Shown here piece by piece: positions 1 to 7,031 of a DNA stretch of 21,716 bases. The position numbers and the translations under genes were made by a program. This stretch comes from Planctomycetaceae bacterium UBA4732 (GTDB taxonomy: Bacteria; Planctomycetota; Planctomycetia; Gemmatales; Gemmataceae), in assembly GCA_002404095.1 (NCBI GenBank), contig DHJA01000030.1, positions 7,411 to 29,126 on the forward strand, read 5' to 3'. Within the stretch, counting starts at the first letter, position 1. Each line of letters begins with the position of its first letter. Below the pieces are notes generated by a model. The model was not told the DNA's origin. It saw only the letters and a program-made list of their open reading frames with translations, and made no database searches.

Positions 1-42
1 TTCGTGGGTAGGGGCGGGGTTTCCCCGCCCTCTTCGCACGAA
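1..42. repeat. REP-like hairpin unit with GTAG head
   Basis: A GTAG (8-11) is followed directly by an 8-bp perfect stem, GGGCGGGG (12-19) and CCCCGCCC (23-30), with loop TTT. Outer bases TTCGTG (1-6) and CACGAA (37-42) can also pair. Positions 7-38 match 9163-9194 with about two differences, so this is a dispersed repeat. It lies just past the stop of the minus-strand gene at 66-845 and could act as its terminator. Confidence 0.7.
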
Positions 43-65
43 ATTAGCGCCCGGACTTCGTTGCT

Positions 66-845
66 TCAACGCTCTGGTCGATAGAGCGAGCCAATCAATT
101 CGGCCCAACTCGGCACGTTCCAATTGGACAGGTCGTCCACCTCTTCATCCCGGCCGGCCGGCTCCCGCTCTTCTTCCTCGACTTCGCGCGGCGCCTCATC
201 GTCCTCTTTCACGGCGGCGACGCGCGGGGCTTCTTCCCGCTCCGGCGCCCGGCCGCGCGAACGACGGCGCCGCGGCCGTTGGTCGGACTCTTCTTCGCTT
301 TCCGTATCGGGCGGGATGGATTCGCTCGCCTCCACGACGGGCGCCTCCGTTCCGCCTGTCGGAGTTTCCGAACCGGGTTCCACCGGATCAGCGGCCGCCG
401 ACTTGGAACCGCGACCCCGACGCCGGCGCCGTGATCGGCCTCTCGGCGACGACGATTCTTCTCCACTCTCGACGGTCGGCGGTTCACCCGCCCCGGTTTC
501 CAACGACGGCTCTTCCGACGGCACGGAGGCTTCCACCGACTCGATGGCGAGCGCGGCTGGTTGCTCCATTGATTCGGCTTCAGCCGGCACGACGGGGGGC
601 GGCGGGGAACGCCGTCTACGGCCGCGGGACGGCGGCGCGTCCTCTTTACCTGTCGGCACAGGCTCAGGTGTGGGGGCGGATATAGGTTTCGGCGGGGTCT
701 CCGCCGCGGACTGCTTGGGTGGGGCTTCCGTAGGCGCAGGAGAGGTTTCGGGCGGCAAACCTAGATCTGTAAACAAGTCGTCCCAACTCTTCAAAGCTCC
801 CGGTTCGATCATTTCGTACATCCCCGTGTTCCGTCCGTTCATCAC
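66..845 (-). CDS. Arg/Pro/Glu-rich, probably disordered protein
   Basis: This 259-aa protein is not assigned to a named family. A short ordered-looking N-terminus holds the motif SWDDLFTDLGLPPE (about residues 20-33). A long low-complexity centre follows, made of Pro/Glu/Ser/Ala with at least three arginine-rich blocks (RGRRRR, GRSRRRRRGRGSK, RPRRRRSRGR) separated by acidic stretches. The protein ends in a Trp-rich tail, NWNVPSWAELIGSLYRPER. Basic blocks like these occur in the disordered tails of RNA-binding proteins such as RNase E, so nucleic-acid or ribosome association is possible but only inferred. The two aromatic end motifs could be docking sites. Translation may start at GTG (845) or the adjacent ATG (842); AAGG lies upstream. 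An internal ATG (MYEMIEPG) is a third option. The opposite strand carries a long open frame that reflects only the Arg/Pro-rich composition. Confidence 0.7.
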   Translation of the reverse strand: MMNGRNTGMYEMIEPGALKSWDDLFTDLGLPPETSPAPTEAPPKQSAAETPPKPISAPTPEPVPTGKEDAPPSRGRRRRSPPPPVVPAEAESMEQPAALAIESVEASVPSEEPSLETGAGEPPTVESGEESSSPRGRSRRRRRGRGSKSAAADPVEPGSETPTGGTEAPVVEASESIPPDTESEEESDQRPRRRRSRGRAPEREEAPRVAAVKEDDEAPREVEEEEREPAGRDEEVDDLSNWNVPSWAELIGSLYRPER

Positions 846-860
846 GTTAACCTTGGCTTT

Positions 861-866
861 ATTCTA
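861..866 (-). promoter_or_regulatory. Possible -10 element for the 66-845 gene
   Basis: TAGAAT on the minus strand lies about 16-20 bases before the candidate starts. No convincing -35 was found at the right spacing. The leader would be very short if the GTG at 845 is used, which slightly favours a downstream start. Confidence 0.25.
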
Positions 867-920
867 GCAAGTCGCGCCGCGGACGGAATGCGAAGCTGCA
901 ACGGCAGGGCGAGGCCGCCC

Positions 921-1069
921 CCGCCACCCCGGACTCAGGAGTACCTTCGCCCGGGGCTTTATCAGGATCGCCCTCCGGACTCAGGTCGCCGACAGGTTCG
1001 GTCTTGGAGCCCCTTCGGGCGACTGAGATAAAGCCCCGGGCGAAGGTACTCCTGAGTCCGGGGTGGCGG
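921..1069. repeat. 43-bp perfect inverted repeat with 63-nt loop
   Basis: The left arm 921-963 and right arm 1027-1069 are exact reverse complements, separated by 63 bases. The loop holds a second partial copy of the arm (CCGGACTCAGG at 975-985) and a weak inner stem (CTCAGGTCGC with GCGACTGAG). The right arm ends 9 bases after the stop of the zinc-ribbon gene, so in RNA this would be a strong hairpin ending the chaperone operon, although there is no U-tract. A 30-base core (927-956) recurs with 5 mismatches at 17017-17046, which marks a dispersed element. Confidence 0.85.
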
Positions 1070-1077
1070 CGCCCAAA

Positions 1078-1398
1078 TCACCGGTTGGAACCGCTGGCGC
1101 TCGTTAGACTCGCCAACGTCTGATAGCAAATCCACGCCCCCGCAAAGTCACTCCGCAGCAGCCGCGTCAGGGCGAACAACCGCAGCGATTCCCCATCGCG
1201 CCGCATCCAATCCGCCACTTGCGCTTGCCAATTCGCCTCGGGCAATTGTCCCGCCGCCAGTAGGCGCCAGGCTTCGGCTACAGTCCATGTACGCTGTTCT
1301 TCCAAATCGAACAGCAACGACAAATCGGCCTTGCAGCGGCGGCACGCCGGCCCATCCGCATTCTCGGCCTTGCACAACGGACAGCGGATGAGCGCCAT
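1078..1398 (-). CDS. Small zinc-ribbon protein, last gene of chaperone operon
   Basis: A 106-aa protein of unknown function. Its N-terminus has paired cysteines, CPLC then CRRC about ten residues later, which is a typical four-Cys zinc ribbon. The rest is a predicted helical region rich in Trp, Ala, Leu and Arg (WTVAEAWRLLAAG, ADWMRRDGESLRLFALTRLL). The ATG at 1398 overlaps the TGA of the upstream Hsp70 gene (TGATG), so translation is almost certainly coupled to it. A GTG one codon earlier is possible but less likely. Its place as the last cistron behind Hsp70 and GrpE suggests an accessory or substrate-recruiting part for the chaperone. That is inference from position; nothing in the sequence shows a catalytic role. 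Confidence 0.75.
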   Translation of the reverse strand: MALIRCPLCKAENADGPACRRCKADLSLLFDLEEQRTWTVAEAWRLLAAGQLPEANWQAQVADWMRRDGESLRLFALTRLLRSDFAGAWICYQTLASLTSASGSNR

Positions 1399-3215
1399 CA
1401 CACATCCTCAAGGTAGAATAAGACGTCCGCCAGTTCGTTGGACGCGGCCGTGAGTTTGTCCCATTGGCGATCCGTCAAAGCCGTGCGCACTTTTTCCATC
1501 AGACGGTCCACTTCCGGCTTGTCTTCCGCCTGCACACGCGGAATGAGCCGATCCGCTTTCTCCAGCAACGCCCGCGCCTGCACCGCCTCGCGCTGTCCCT
1601 CGCGCGGCCCCGGCGCCAACGACGGCACTTCCTCTCCAGTTATGACCTCGTCGCTTTCTTCCGCCTCCTCGCCCTCGTCCTCATTCTCGTCCCCGAACGG
1701 GTTCGCCTGATCGACCCATAAGCGGTCGAGGCGGTCGCGGGCCTCGACGCGCTCCTGCGCGAACTGGGCCAGCGCGTTCTCGATCACCACCTGCTTTTGC
1801 AAGCCCGTCGCCCGCTCGCGCGCCGACACCTTCAACATGCCGTCCAGGTTCAGGTCGAGTTGCACTACGATCGGATTGCCGGCGTCCACCGGCGCCAGCC
1901 CTTGAATCATAAATTTACCTACTCGCGCGTTGCGGCGAACGTCGTCGCTTTCGCCCTGGTAGACGTCGATCTCCACCTCTTTCTGCCGGTCGCGATAGGT
2001 ATGGAACACTTCGCTGCGCGACGCCGGCAACGCCGTATTGCGGCGGACGATGGGCGCGAAGCGAAATTCAAATGGAAAGCCCATCGAATCGTCCAGACAT
2101 TTAATGCCCAGCGAATGCGGCGTGACGTCCACCAACACCGCCCCCACGTCGGCGCCGCCGATGATCGCCGCCTGCACCGCCGCCCCCATCGCCACGCACA
2201 AGTCCGGGTTCACTTCCTGATGCGGCGCCCGGCCCAGCCGCTCTTCGAGCATTGCCGACACCAGCGGCGTCCGTGTGCTGCCGCCGACCAGCACAATCTT
2301 GTCGATGGCAGGCGGCAGCAGTTTGGCGTCCGTCATGGCCCGTTGAACGCAATCCATCGTCCGGTCCAAAAGTGGATGTATCAGCTCTTCAAATTCTCCA
2401 CGGCTCACTTCGACGTTCAAGTGCAGTGGTTGGCCGTCTTTCTCCGCGATGAACTCCTCTTCGATGCGCGCGAACGGGTGGAACGACAGGAGTTTCTTCG
2501 CCTCTTCCACGGCTCGCAGCGTCCGGGCGCGCGACACGAGGTTGGCCCGCAGATCGACGCCGTGTTCTTCCTGAAAGCGGTCACAGACGCGGTTGAGAAA
2601 TAGCTCATCGAAGTCGTCGCCGCCGAGCTGCGTGTCGCCGTGACTGGCCAGCACCTCGACAACGCCCTCTTGCGCCTGCACGATGGATACGTCGAACGTA
2701 CCGCCGCCGAGATCGTAAACCATCATGCGGCGCATTTCGCGCTGGCTAGGGTCATAGGTCAACGACGCGGCCGTTGGCTCATTGAGAATGCGCGCCACTT
2801 CCAGGCCGGCCAGTTCGCCGGCCTCGCGCGTGGCCTGGCGCTGGCCATCGTTGAAGTAAGCGGGCACCGTGATGACCGCCTTGTTGACCGGCTGGCCCAG
2901 CTCGCGGGCGGCCCGGTCTCGCAGCGCCCGCAGGATCATGGCGGATATTTCCTGCGGCCGATATTCCTGATCGCCTAACTTCACTTTTACGTCTTGGCCC
3001 ATCTTGCGCTTGATCGACTTAATGGTGCGCTCCGGCGCGAGTACCCATTGATTCTTGGCGGCCTTGCCGACCAGCAGGCGGCCGTCTTCGGTCAGGCCCA
3101 CGAACGACGGTAAAATAGGATCGCCGTCCTCCGCGAAGACGTGCGGCTGGCCGTCGCGCACTAAGGCGACTTCGCTGTTCGTGGTGCCCAGGTCGATGCC
3201 GACGATGATGTCCAT
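1398..3215 (-). CDS. dnaK: DnaK-type Hsp70 chaperone
   Basis: A 605-aa Hsp70, slightly shorter than typical DnaK (about 635-640). Nucleotide-binding motifs are intact: phosphate 1 GIDLGTTNSEVALV (residue 6 on), NEPTAAS, phosphate 2 YDLGGGTFDVSI, LGGDDFDE, and adenosine motif VLVGGSTRTP. The beta substrate-binding domain follows (VDVTPHSLGI, then LDGMLKVSARE). The helical lid is interrupted by a strongly acidic stretch (about 515-535, DENEDEGEEAEESDE). The end (LADVLFYLEDV) does not resemble the usual DnaK tail. It acts in the cytoplasm, folding or remodelling clients with ATP. The ATG at 3215 follows GAAGGAAG. GrpE ends 12 bases upstream and the zinc-ribbon gene overlaps its stop. It is a complete Hsp70, but may be a specialised paralogue rather than the organism's main DnaK, because the linked J protein is atypical. 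Confidence 0.93.
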   Translation of the reverse strand: MDIIVGIDLGTTNSEVALVRDGQPHVFAEDGDPILPSFVGLTEDGRLLVGKAAKNQWVLAPERTIKSIKRKMGQDVKVKLGDQEYRPQEISAMILRALRDRAARELGQPVNKAVITVPAYFNDGQRQATREAGELAGLEVARILNEPTAASLTYDPSQREMRRMMVYDLGGGTFDVSIVQAQEGVVEVLASHGDTQLGGDDFDELFLNRVCDRFQEEHGVDLRANLVSRARTLRAVEEAKKLLSFHPFARIEEEFIAEKDGQPLHLNVEVSRGEFEELIHPLLDRTMDCVQRAMTDAKLLPPAIDKIVLVGGSTRTPLVSAMLEERLGRAPHQEVNPDLCVAMGAAVQAAIIGGADVGAVLVDVTPHSLGIKCLDDSMGFPFEFRFAPIVRRNTALPASRSEVFHTYRDRQKEVEIDVYQGESDDVRRNARVGKFMIQGLAPVDAGNPIVVQLDLNLDGMLKVSARERATGLQKQVVIENALAQFAQERVEARDRLDRLWVDQANPFGDENEDEGEEAEESDEVITGEEVPSLAPGPREGQREAVQARALLEKADRLIPRVQAEDKPEVDRLMEKVRTALTDRQWDKLTAASNELADVLFYLEDV

Positions 3216-3227
3216 GATTGCTTCCTT

Positions 3228-4169
3228 CTACAGACTATTCTTAGCAACTCGCACCTGGGCATAACGGAAAACACGGCCGTTCCAGAGGTAGCCGCGGCGC
3301 ACTTCCGCCATGACTTCGTTGGACGGCGCGCCGCTGTCGAGTACCACCTCCAGCACTTCCATCAACTCCGGGTCGAACGGCTGACCGACGGCCGGGATCG
3401 CTTCCAGGCCGTGCTGCGCCATTGACCGTTCCACCCGCTGCAACGTCATCGCGTAGCCGGCCGCCGTCGCCGCCAATGTCTGACGCAGCTTCTCCACACC
3501 TTCGACGGCGGAGCGCAGACGCTCTTGCCGCGATTCGCGTTCACGGCGCCGGGCGGCCGTCCACTCCACCTTCCAGGCGGCAAACGACGCCCCGGCGTCC
3601 TCCTCGCGCCGGCCAAACCAACGCCCCCAGCCCGACGGTCGAACCGACGCCGGCGGTTGCCAATCCGGTTCGCCGACCTCTTTTATCCCTGAATCCGGCG
3701 CCCCGTCCTCTAGCGCCCGCAGCGCCGCCGACGCGGTTTCCTGTACACGCTGCAACTCGCGGCCCGCCAGCCCCACTGCGTCGTAAAGATCGACCAGCGT
3801 TTTCAGCAGCGGCCGCACGCCCTCATCCGCCGACGGATCGCGCCACTGCGGCGCCACGGCCGGCGCCTGCGCGAGAAAGTCCACCGTTTCGGCCAACTGG
3901 CTCAACGTCTCGGCGTTCTGCTCCTGCTGCGCCCGCACCGCGCGTGTTTGCAGATTGACTTCCTGGCGTAGCGCCGTGAACTGACCGACAAGGGTGTACA
4001 GATCGACTTCCCGCCCCGTGGGCGCCGCGACGGCGTCCGTGCCCGCTTCGATGGCCGTCAGCCAACCGCGGAAGTCCTCCAGCACCGCGGCAATCGCCTC
4101 CGGCGTCAGGGCCGGGACGCCAGGGACAACAGCGTCTTGAGCGATATCCTGCGGCGGAGACTCCGACAT
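3228..4169 (-). CDS. grpE: GrpE nucleotide exchange factor, long form
   Basis: A 313-aa protein whose C-terminal third matches GrpE: GLEAIPAVGQPFDPELMEV, then VRRGYLWNGRVFRYAQVRVAK, the beta-domain signature. The middle contains helical coiled-coil segments (YTLVGQFTALRQEVNLQTRAVRAQQEQ). It is about 100 residues longer than typical GrpE; a Trp-rich insert (GWGRWFGRREEDAG) splits the helical region. GrpE dimers release ADP from Hsp70, and the Hsp70 gene begins 12 bases downstream. ATG 4169 was chosen because GAGGAGG lies 4 bases upstream; the frame stays open further 5' but that extension runs through the J-domain gene. Its start lies inside the J-domain gene, so the two overlap by 64 bases. 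Confidence 0.9.
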   Translation of the reverse strand: MSESPPQDIAQDAVVPGVPALTPEAIAAVLEDFRGWLTAIEAGTDAVAAPTGREVDLYTLVGQFTALRQEVNLQTRAVRAQQEQNAETLSQLAETVDFLAQAPAVAPQWRDPSADEGVRPLLKTLVDLYDAVGLAGRELQRVQETASAALRALEDGAPDSGIKEVGEPDWQPPASVRPSGWGRWFGRREEDAGASFAAWKVEWTAARRRERESRQERLRSAVEGVEKLRQTLAATAAGYAMTLQRVERSMAQHGLEAIPAVGQPFDPELMEVLEVVLDSGAPSNEVMAEVRRGYLWNGRVFRYAQVRVAKNSL

Positions 4170-4399
4170 GCAACCTCCTCGATAATTGCGTCCACGGTTT
4201 CTTTCTTGCCGGCCTCGAAGAGGCGATGACGCAAGCGGGCGTCGCGTTCGCGCAGACTTTCGTAGGCCGTGCGGATGGCGGCGAACCGCTCCGGATGGTG
4301 TTCCGGCGAAAACTGGCGCACCAGTTCCAGATAGCGCCGACGGATGGCTTCGTCGTCGGCGTCGTCCGGTACGCCGAGCAGGGCGTATGGATCGTCCAC
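4106..4399 (-). CDS. J-domain protein with degenerate HPD motif
   Basis: A 97-aa protein made almost wholly of a J domain: DPYALLGVPDDADDEAIRRRY (helices I-II), then a loop, then FAAIRTAYESL (helix III). The loop reads QFSPEHHPERF. Aligned with the usual KYHPDKNPE, the His and Asp of HPD become Ser and Glu (SPE). HPD is the element by which classical J proteins trigger Hsp70 ATP hydrolysis, so this one may bind without stimulating or use another contact. The GTG at 4399 has GGAGG 6 bases upstream. The frame stays open further 5' but that part runs into the 4430-4495 repeat. The gene overlaps GrpE by 64 bases and is followed by Hsp70, so a role in this Hsp70 system is likely. The C-terminal tail is basic (CRSLRRRISLKTLL). 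Confidence 0.85.
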   Translation of the reverse strand: MDDPYALLGVPDDADDEAIRRRYLELVRQFSPEHHPERFAAIRTAYESLRERDARLRHRLFEAGKKETVDAIIEEVACRSLRRRISLKTLLSLASRP

Positions 4400-4405
4400 G
4401 GGTCG

Positions 4406-4413
4406 CCTCCTTT
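4406..4413 (-). promoter_or_regulatory. RBS fixing the GTG start of the J-domain gene
   Basis: AAAGGAGG on the minus strand, 6 bases before GTG 4399, is a near-perfect Shine-Dalgarno. It supports the short 97-aa form over a longer reading through the upstream inverted repeat. Confidence 0.8.
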
Positions 4414-4429
4414 CCCCAGCACAAGAGAA

Positions 4430-4495
4430 TCGTTTAGCCGCGACCCGAAGGGGAGCGCGTCTCCCCACGCTCCCCTTCGGGTCGCGGCTAAACGA
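4430..4495. repeat. 28-bp perfect inverted repeat, 10-nt loop
   Basis: Arms 4430-4457 and 4468-4495 are exact reverse complements around a 10-base loop. The arms hold TTTAGCCGCGACCCGAAG. The element sits 18 bases past the stop of the TPR gene and 31 bases before the J-domain start, both on the minus strand. It could terminate or attenuate transcription between them, or protect mRNA ends as REP elements do. There is no poly-T tract. Confidence 0.85.
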
Positions 4496-4512
4496 CGCCT
4501 CGTTTACGGAAC

Positions 4513-6837
4513 TCAATCGTCGTAATCATCGTCGTCATACGAATCGTCGAACATTTGCCCAAAGAAATCCGGCATGAAGCCCATCGCGAACGGGTTGGCG
4601 GCGACCAGGGCGTTGAGGCGTTCCTGAATGTCATGCAACAACTTATCCCGCCGGGCGTCGGCCGGCATAGCTTCCGCCAGCCGCCGCGCTTGCTCCAGCA
4701 TCGGCCTCACCTGCCAGACCGCCGCGCGCGACACGTCCCCCTTCAGGTACGTTGCCGCGAGCAAATAGGGGAAAAGCGGGTTAGCCGGGAACTGCTTGAG
4801 CGCCGCGTCGAGGTAACGGCGCGCGGCTCGAACCGAATTAAGAGCGATCAAGGCAGTACAGATTTGCTCCATTTGCGCTTCGGTGCAGTCGGCGCGGGCC
4901 GCCTTTTCGACGTAAGCCAGCACCTTCTTGGCGTGCGCCTTTTGTCCGTAATAGACGACTTTCATTTTCGTCAGGGAGAGCGTAAAGGTCACGATGGCCG
5001 CCGCCGTCGCCGCCGTGGGCGGCTCTTCCAACCCGGCCTTGAACTCCTTGTCGAATCTCGCCTTGAGACTGCGATGCAGCTTGAGCCGAACGCTTTCCAC
5101 CAGCATCAGGTAGGCCACAGCCAGCGCCGATGGAGTGCGTGCTCTAGCCTGCCCCAACAGTTCTTCCGCCCGCTCCGTCTGCCCCGCTCGGTACTCGCTG
5201 GCCGCCCAGCGTGCAAGAATGGTATACGCATCCGCCGGGTCGTTTAGGTTCAAAGCGGCCTGATACTCGCGTCCAGCTTCCTCAAAACGATCGGCTAGGG
5301 AGTAGCTGCGGGCGGCGAGGAGGTGGGCCGTGCCGACCTTCGCCCGCAGATGCCGGTTCAGGGGATTGGCCTTGGCGGCTTGTTTTAGCAATTCCAGAGC
5401 TTCAGCGTATTCCTCTCTCTCTAAAAGAAGATCACTTAACGCTTCGAGCGTAGGCAGATGGTCCGGGATGTGTTCCAACAGGCGGCGAGCGGCCTGCTCG
5501 GCCTTGGCGTTTCGCGCCGCCCGGCGATGGAGTTGGATCAGTCCTTCATGGGCTTCGAGGAGATCGGGCGCCAATTCGAGCGCGTGACGAAAACATTGCT
5601 CGGCCGACGGGTTCAGCGGCCGCAGCCTGTCGGGATGATCGCGGAGAGAGGCGGGAAGTTTCGCGACCTCCTTATCGTCGAGGATGTCGGCGGCGTTGCG
5701 GCCCATGCGCAGCCATACCAGCGCGCGCACGCGCTCCACCTGTCCCGACGGCCATATCTTGGGGTCGTCCGCGATCTCTTTTTCATACTTTTGCCAGCTC
5801 GTATGGGCGTCTTGAAAATTGCCGCCTTCGTTGGCCATGGCTTCAAGGCGGAAGAAGTTCGGGTCGGCGGCAGGCCGGCCGAAGACGCGCTTATAGCGGA
5901 GGATGTCATCCGGGCCGGTGTCGAGGATGGCCCAATAGAAGCAGGAGGCGAGCCGCGATTCGAGTTGCGGCGCGTCGCGGCGCAGGGCCGGCAACAGCGT
6001 CTCGGCCTGACGAAGCGCGGCCGCGAGGGAATCTGGATTCGTCAGCGCTCCGCGCAGCTTGCGTAACTGCGGCAGCAACGCCTCCCCGCCGTCCATACGG
6101 TCAAGCTGTCGCTGTAGGGCGGTATGCGTTTCCGGCGATTGGGCAGCGCGAAACTCGGCATCGATCCGGAAGCGAAAGGGAGCGGCGAGACGATAGGGAA
6201 GGCGCTCCGGCGCCAGGCGTTGCCAGTTCTCCTGGGCGCGGGCGTCGTCGTTCGCATAATACGCCTGGAAGCCGCGCAGCAGGACTTTCCACTCCAGGAA
6301 CGGCGACCGTAGACCGATGCCTTGCAGCGTGGCGCGGGCGTCGTCGTCTTTGCCGGCTTCCACCTGTTGGAATGCCAGGAGGATGCGGTCGAAGTCGGCG
6401 TCAAGGGATACTGGCAAAAGGGCTCGTCCGGCCGTTTCGCGCTGCAACGCGGCGTCAGCTGCGCCGGCCATGACGTACGCTAGCGCGGCTGACTCTGGCG
6501 CTTGAGCCAGCAGTTCCAGCGCGCGGTTCACCTCGCCACAGCGGGCCAATTCTTCCGCGACCTGTTCCAGCCAAACGGGCGTCGTGTGGTCTACTGCCAG
6601 GGCGGCGTGTAGCACCGTCACGGCGTCGCGGGTCTGCCCCTGCGTGCGCAGCTGGCTGGCGCGGCCAAGATAGGCCTGGAGGACCAATTCCTGATGCACA
6701 GGCGTCGGCATGGCTTTGTGAAGCCGCTTGGTTAGTTCCAGCGCCAGCTGAAACCGACCCTCGCGCATCGCCCGTTCCGCGCGGTCCTTGATGGCCGTCG
6801 GTGGCGGGGCCGGTGTGCGGTGTTTCTTCTGTGCCAA
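4513..6837 (-). CDS. Large TPR-repeat protein upstream of chaperone operon
   Basis: A 774-aa, largely helical protein with tetratricopeptide-like repeats, clearest at about 20-140 (RAMREGRFQLALELTKRLHK) and 410-570 (HALELAPDLLEAHEGLIQLH, EREEYAEALELLKQAAKANP, YQAALNLNDPADAYTILARW). It has no signal peptide or membrane segment, so it is probably cytoplasmic. The last 20 residues are aromatic and acidic (MPDFFGQMFDDSYDDDDYDD). TPR domains hold peptide ends of partners, and acidic tails often contact chaperones or basic proteins, so with J, GrpE and Hsp70 genes following on the same strand a co-chaperone or substrate-scaffold role is reasonable but inferred. Translation starts at TTG 6837 (AQKKHRTP follows), with AGGGG about 10 bases upstream. 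A hairpin repeat separates it from the J gene, so it may be its own transcription unit. Confidence 0.8.
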   Translation of the reverse strand: MAQKKHRTPAPPPTAIKDRAERAMREGRFQLALELTKRLHKAMPTPVHQELVLQAYLGRASQLRTQGQTRDAVTVLHAALAVDHTTPVWLEQVAEELARCGEVNRALELLAQAPESAALAYVMAGAADAALQRETAGRALLPVSLDADFDRILLAFQQVEAGKDDDARATLQGIGLRSPFLEWKVLLRGFQAYYANDDARAQENWQRLAPERLPYRLAAPFRFRIDAEFRAAQSPETHTALQRQLDRMDGGEALLPQLRKLRGALTNPDSLAAALRQAETLLPALRRDAPQLESRLASCFYWAILDTGPDDILRYKRVFGRPAADPNFFRLEAMANEGGNFQDAHTSWQKYEKEIADDPKIWPSGQVERVRALVWLRMGRNAADILDDKEVAKLPASLRDHPDRLRPLNPSAEQCFRHALELAPDLLEAHEGLIQLHRRAARNAKAEQAARRLLEHIPDHLPTLEALSDLLLEREEYAEALELLKQAAKANPLNRHLRAKVGTAHLLAARSYSLADRFEEAGREYQAALNLNDPADAYTILARWAASEYRAGQTERAEELLGQARARTPSALAVAYLMLVESVRLKLHRSLKARFDKEFKAGLEEPPTAATAAAIVTFTLSLTKMKVVYYGQKAHAKKVLAYVEKAARADCTEAQMEQICTALIALNSVRAARRYLDAALKQFPANPLFPYLLAATYLKGDVSRAAVWQVRPMLEQARRLAEAMPADARRDKLLHDIQERLNALVAANPFAMGFMPDFFGQMFDDSYDDDDYDD

Positions 6838-7031
6838 GACGCCAATCCCCTGCCGGCCGACTTCCGTTTACCCTTCCTTTATCACTATTATTGGATAGGG
6901 CTTAATTCAATCCGTGAAGTGAAAATGAGGGTGCGTCCAACCAACGTCGAGCGACCTTCGCCCGATTGCAGCGTCGCGCCGCATAACACTACCGAGTGAT
7001 GTAATAGTGGCGCCAGACCGAACGATTCGCC

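Noticed and set aside
124..867. Long plus-strand frame opposite the Arg-rich gene
   Set aside because: It is Ser/Arg-rich shadow coding caused by composition; it has no start context or family features, and the minus-strand protein has sensible ends.
4170..4424. Upstream extension of GrpE
   Set aside because: It is the J-domain gene read in another frame; ATG 4169 has a near-perfect ribosome site.
3216..4512. CIRCE or other HrcA operator for the chaperone genes
   Set aside because: No TTAGCACTC-N9-GAGTGCTAA-like sequence is present near any start in the cluster.
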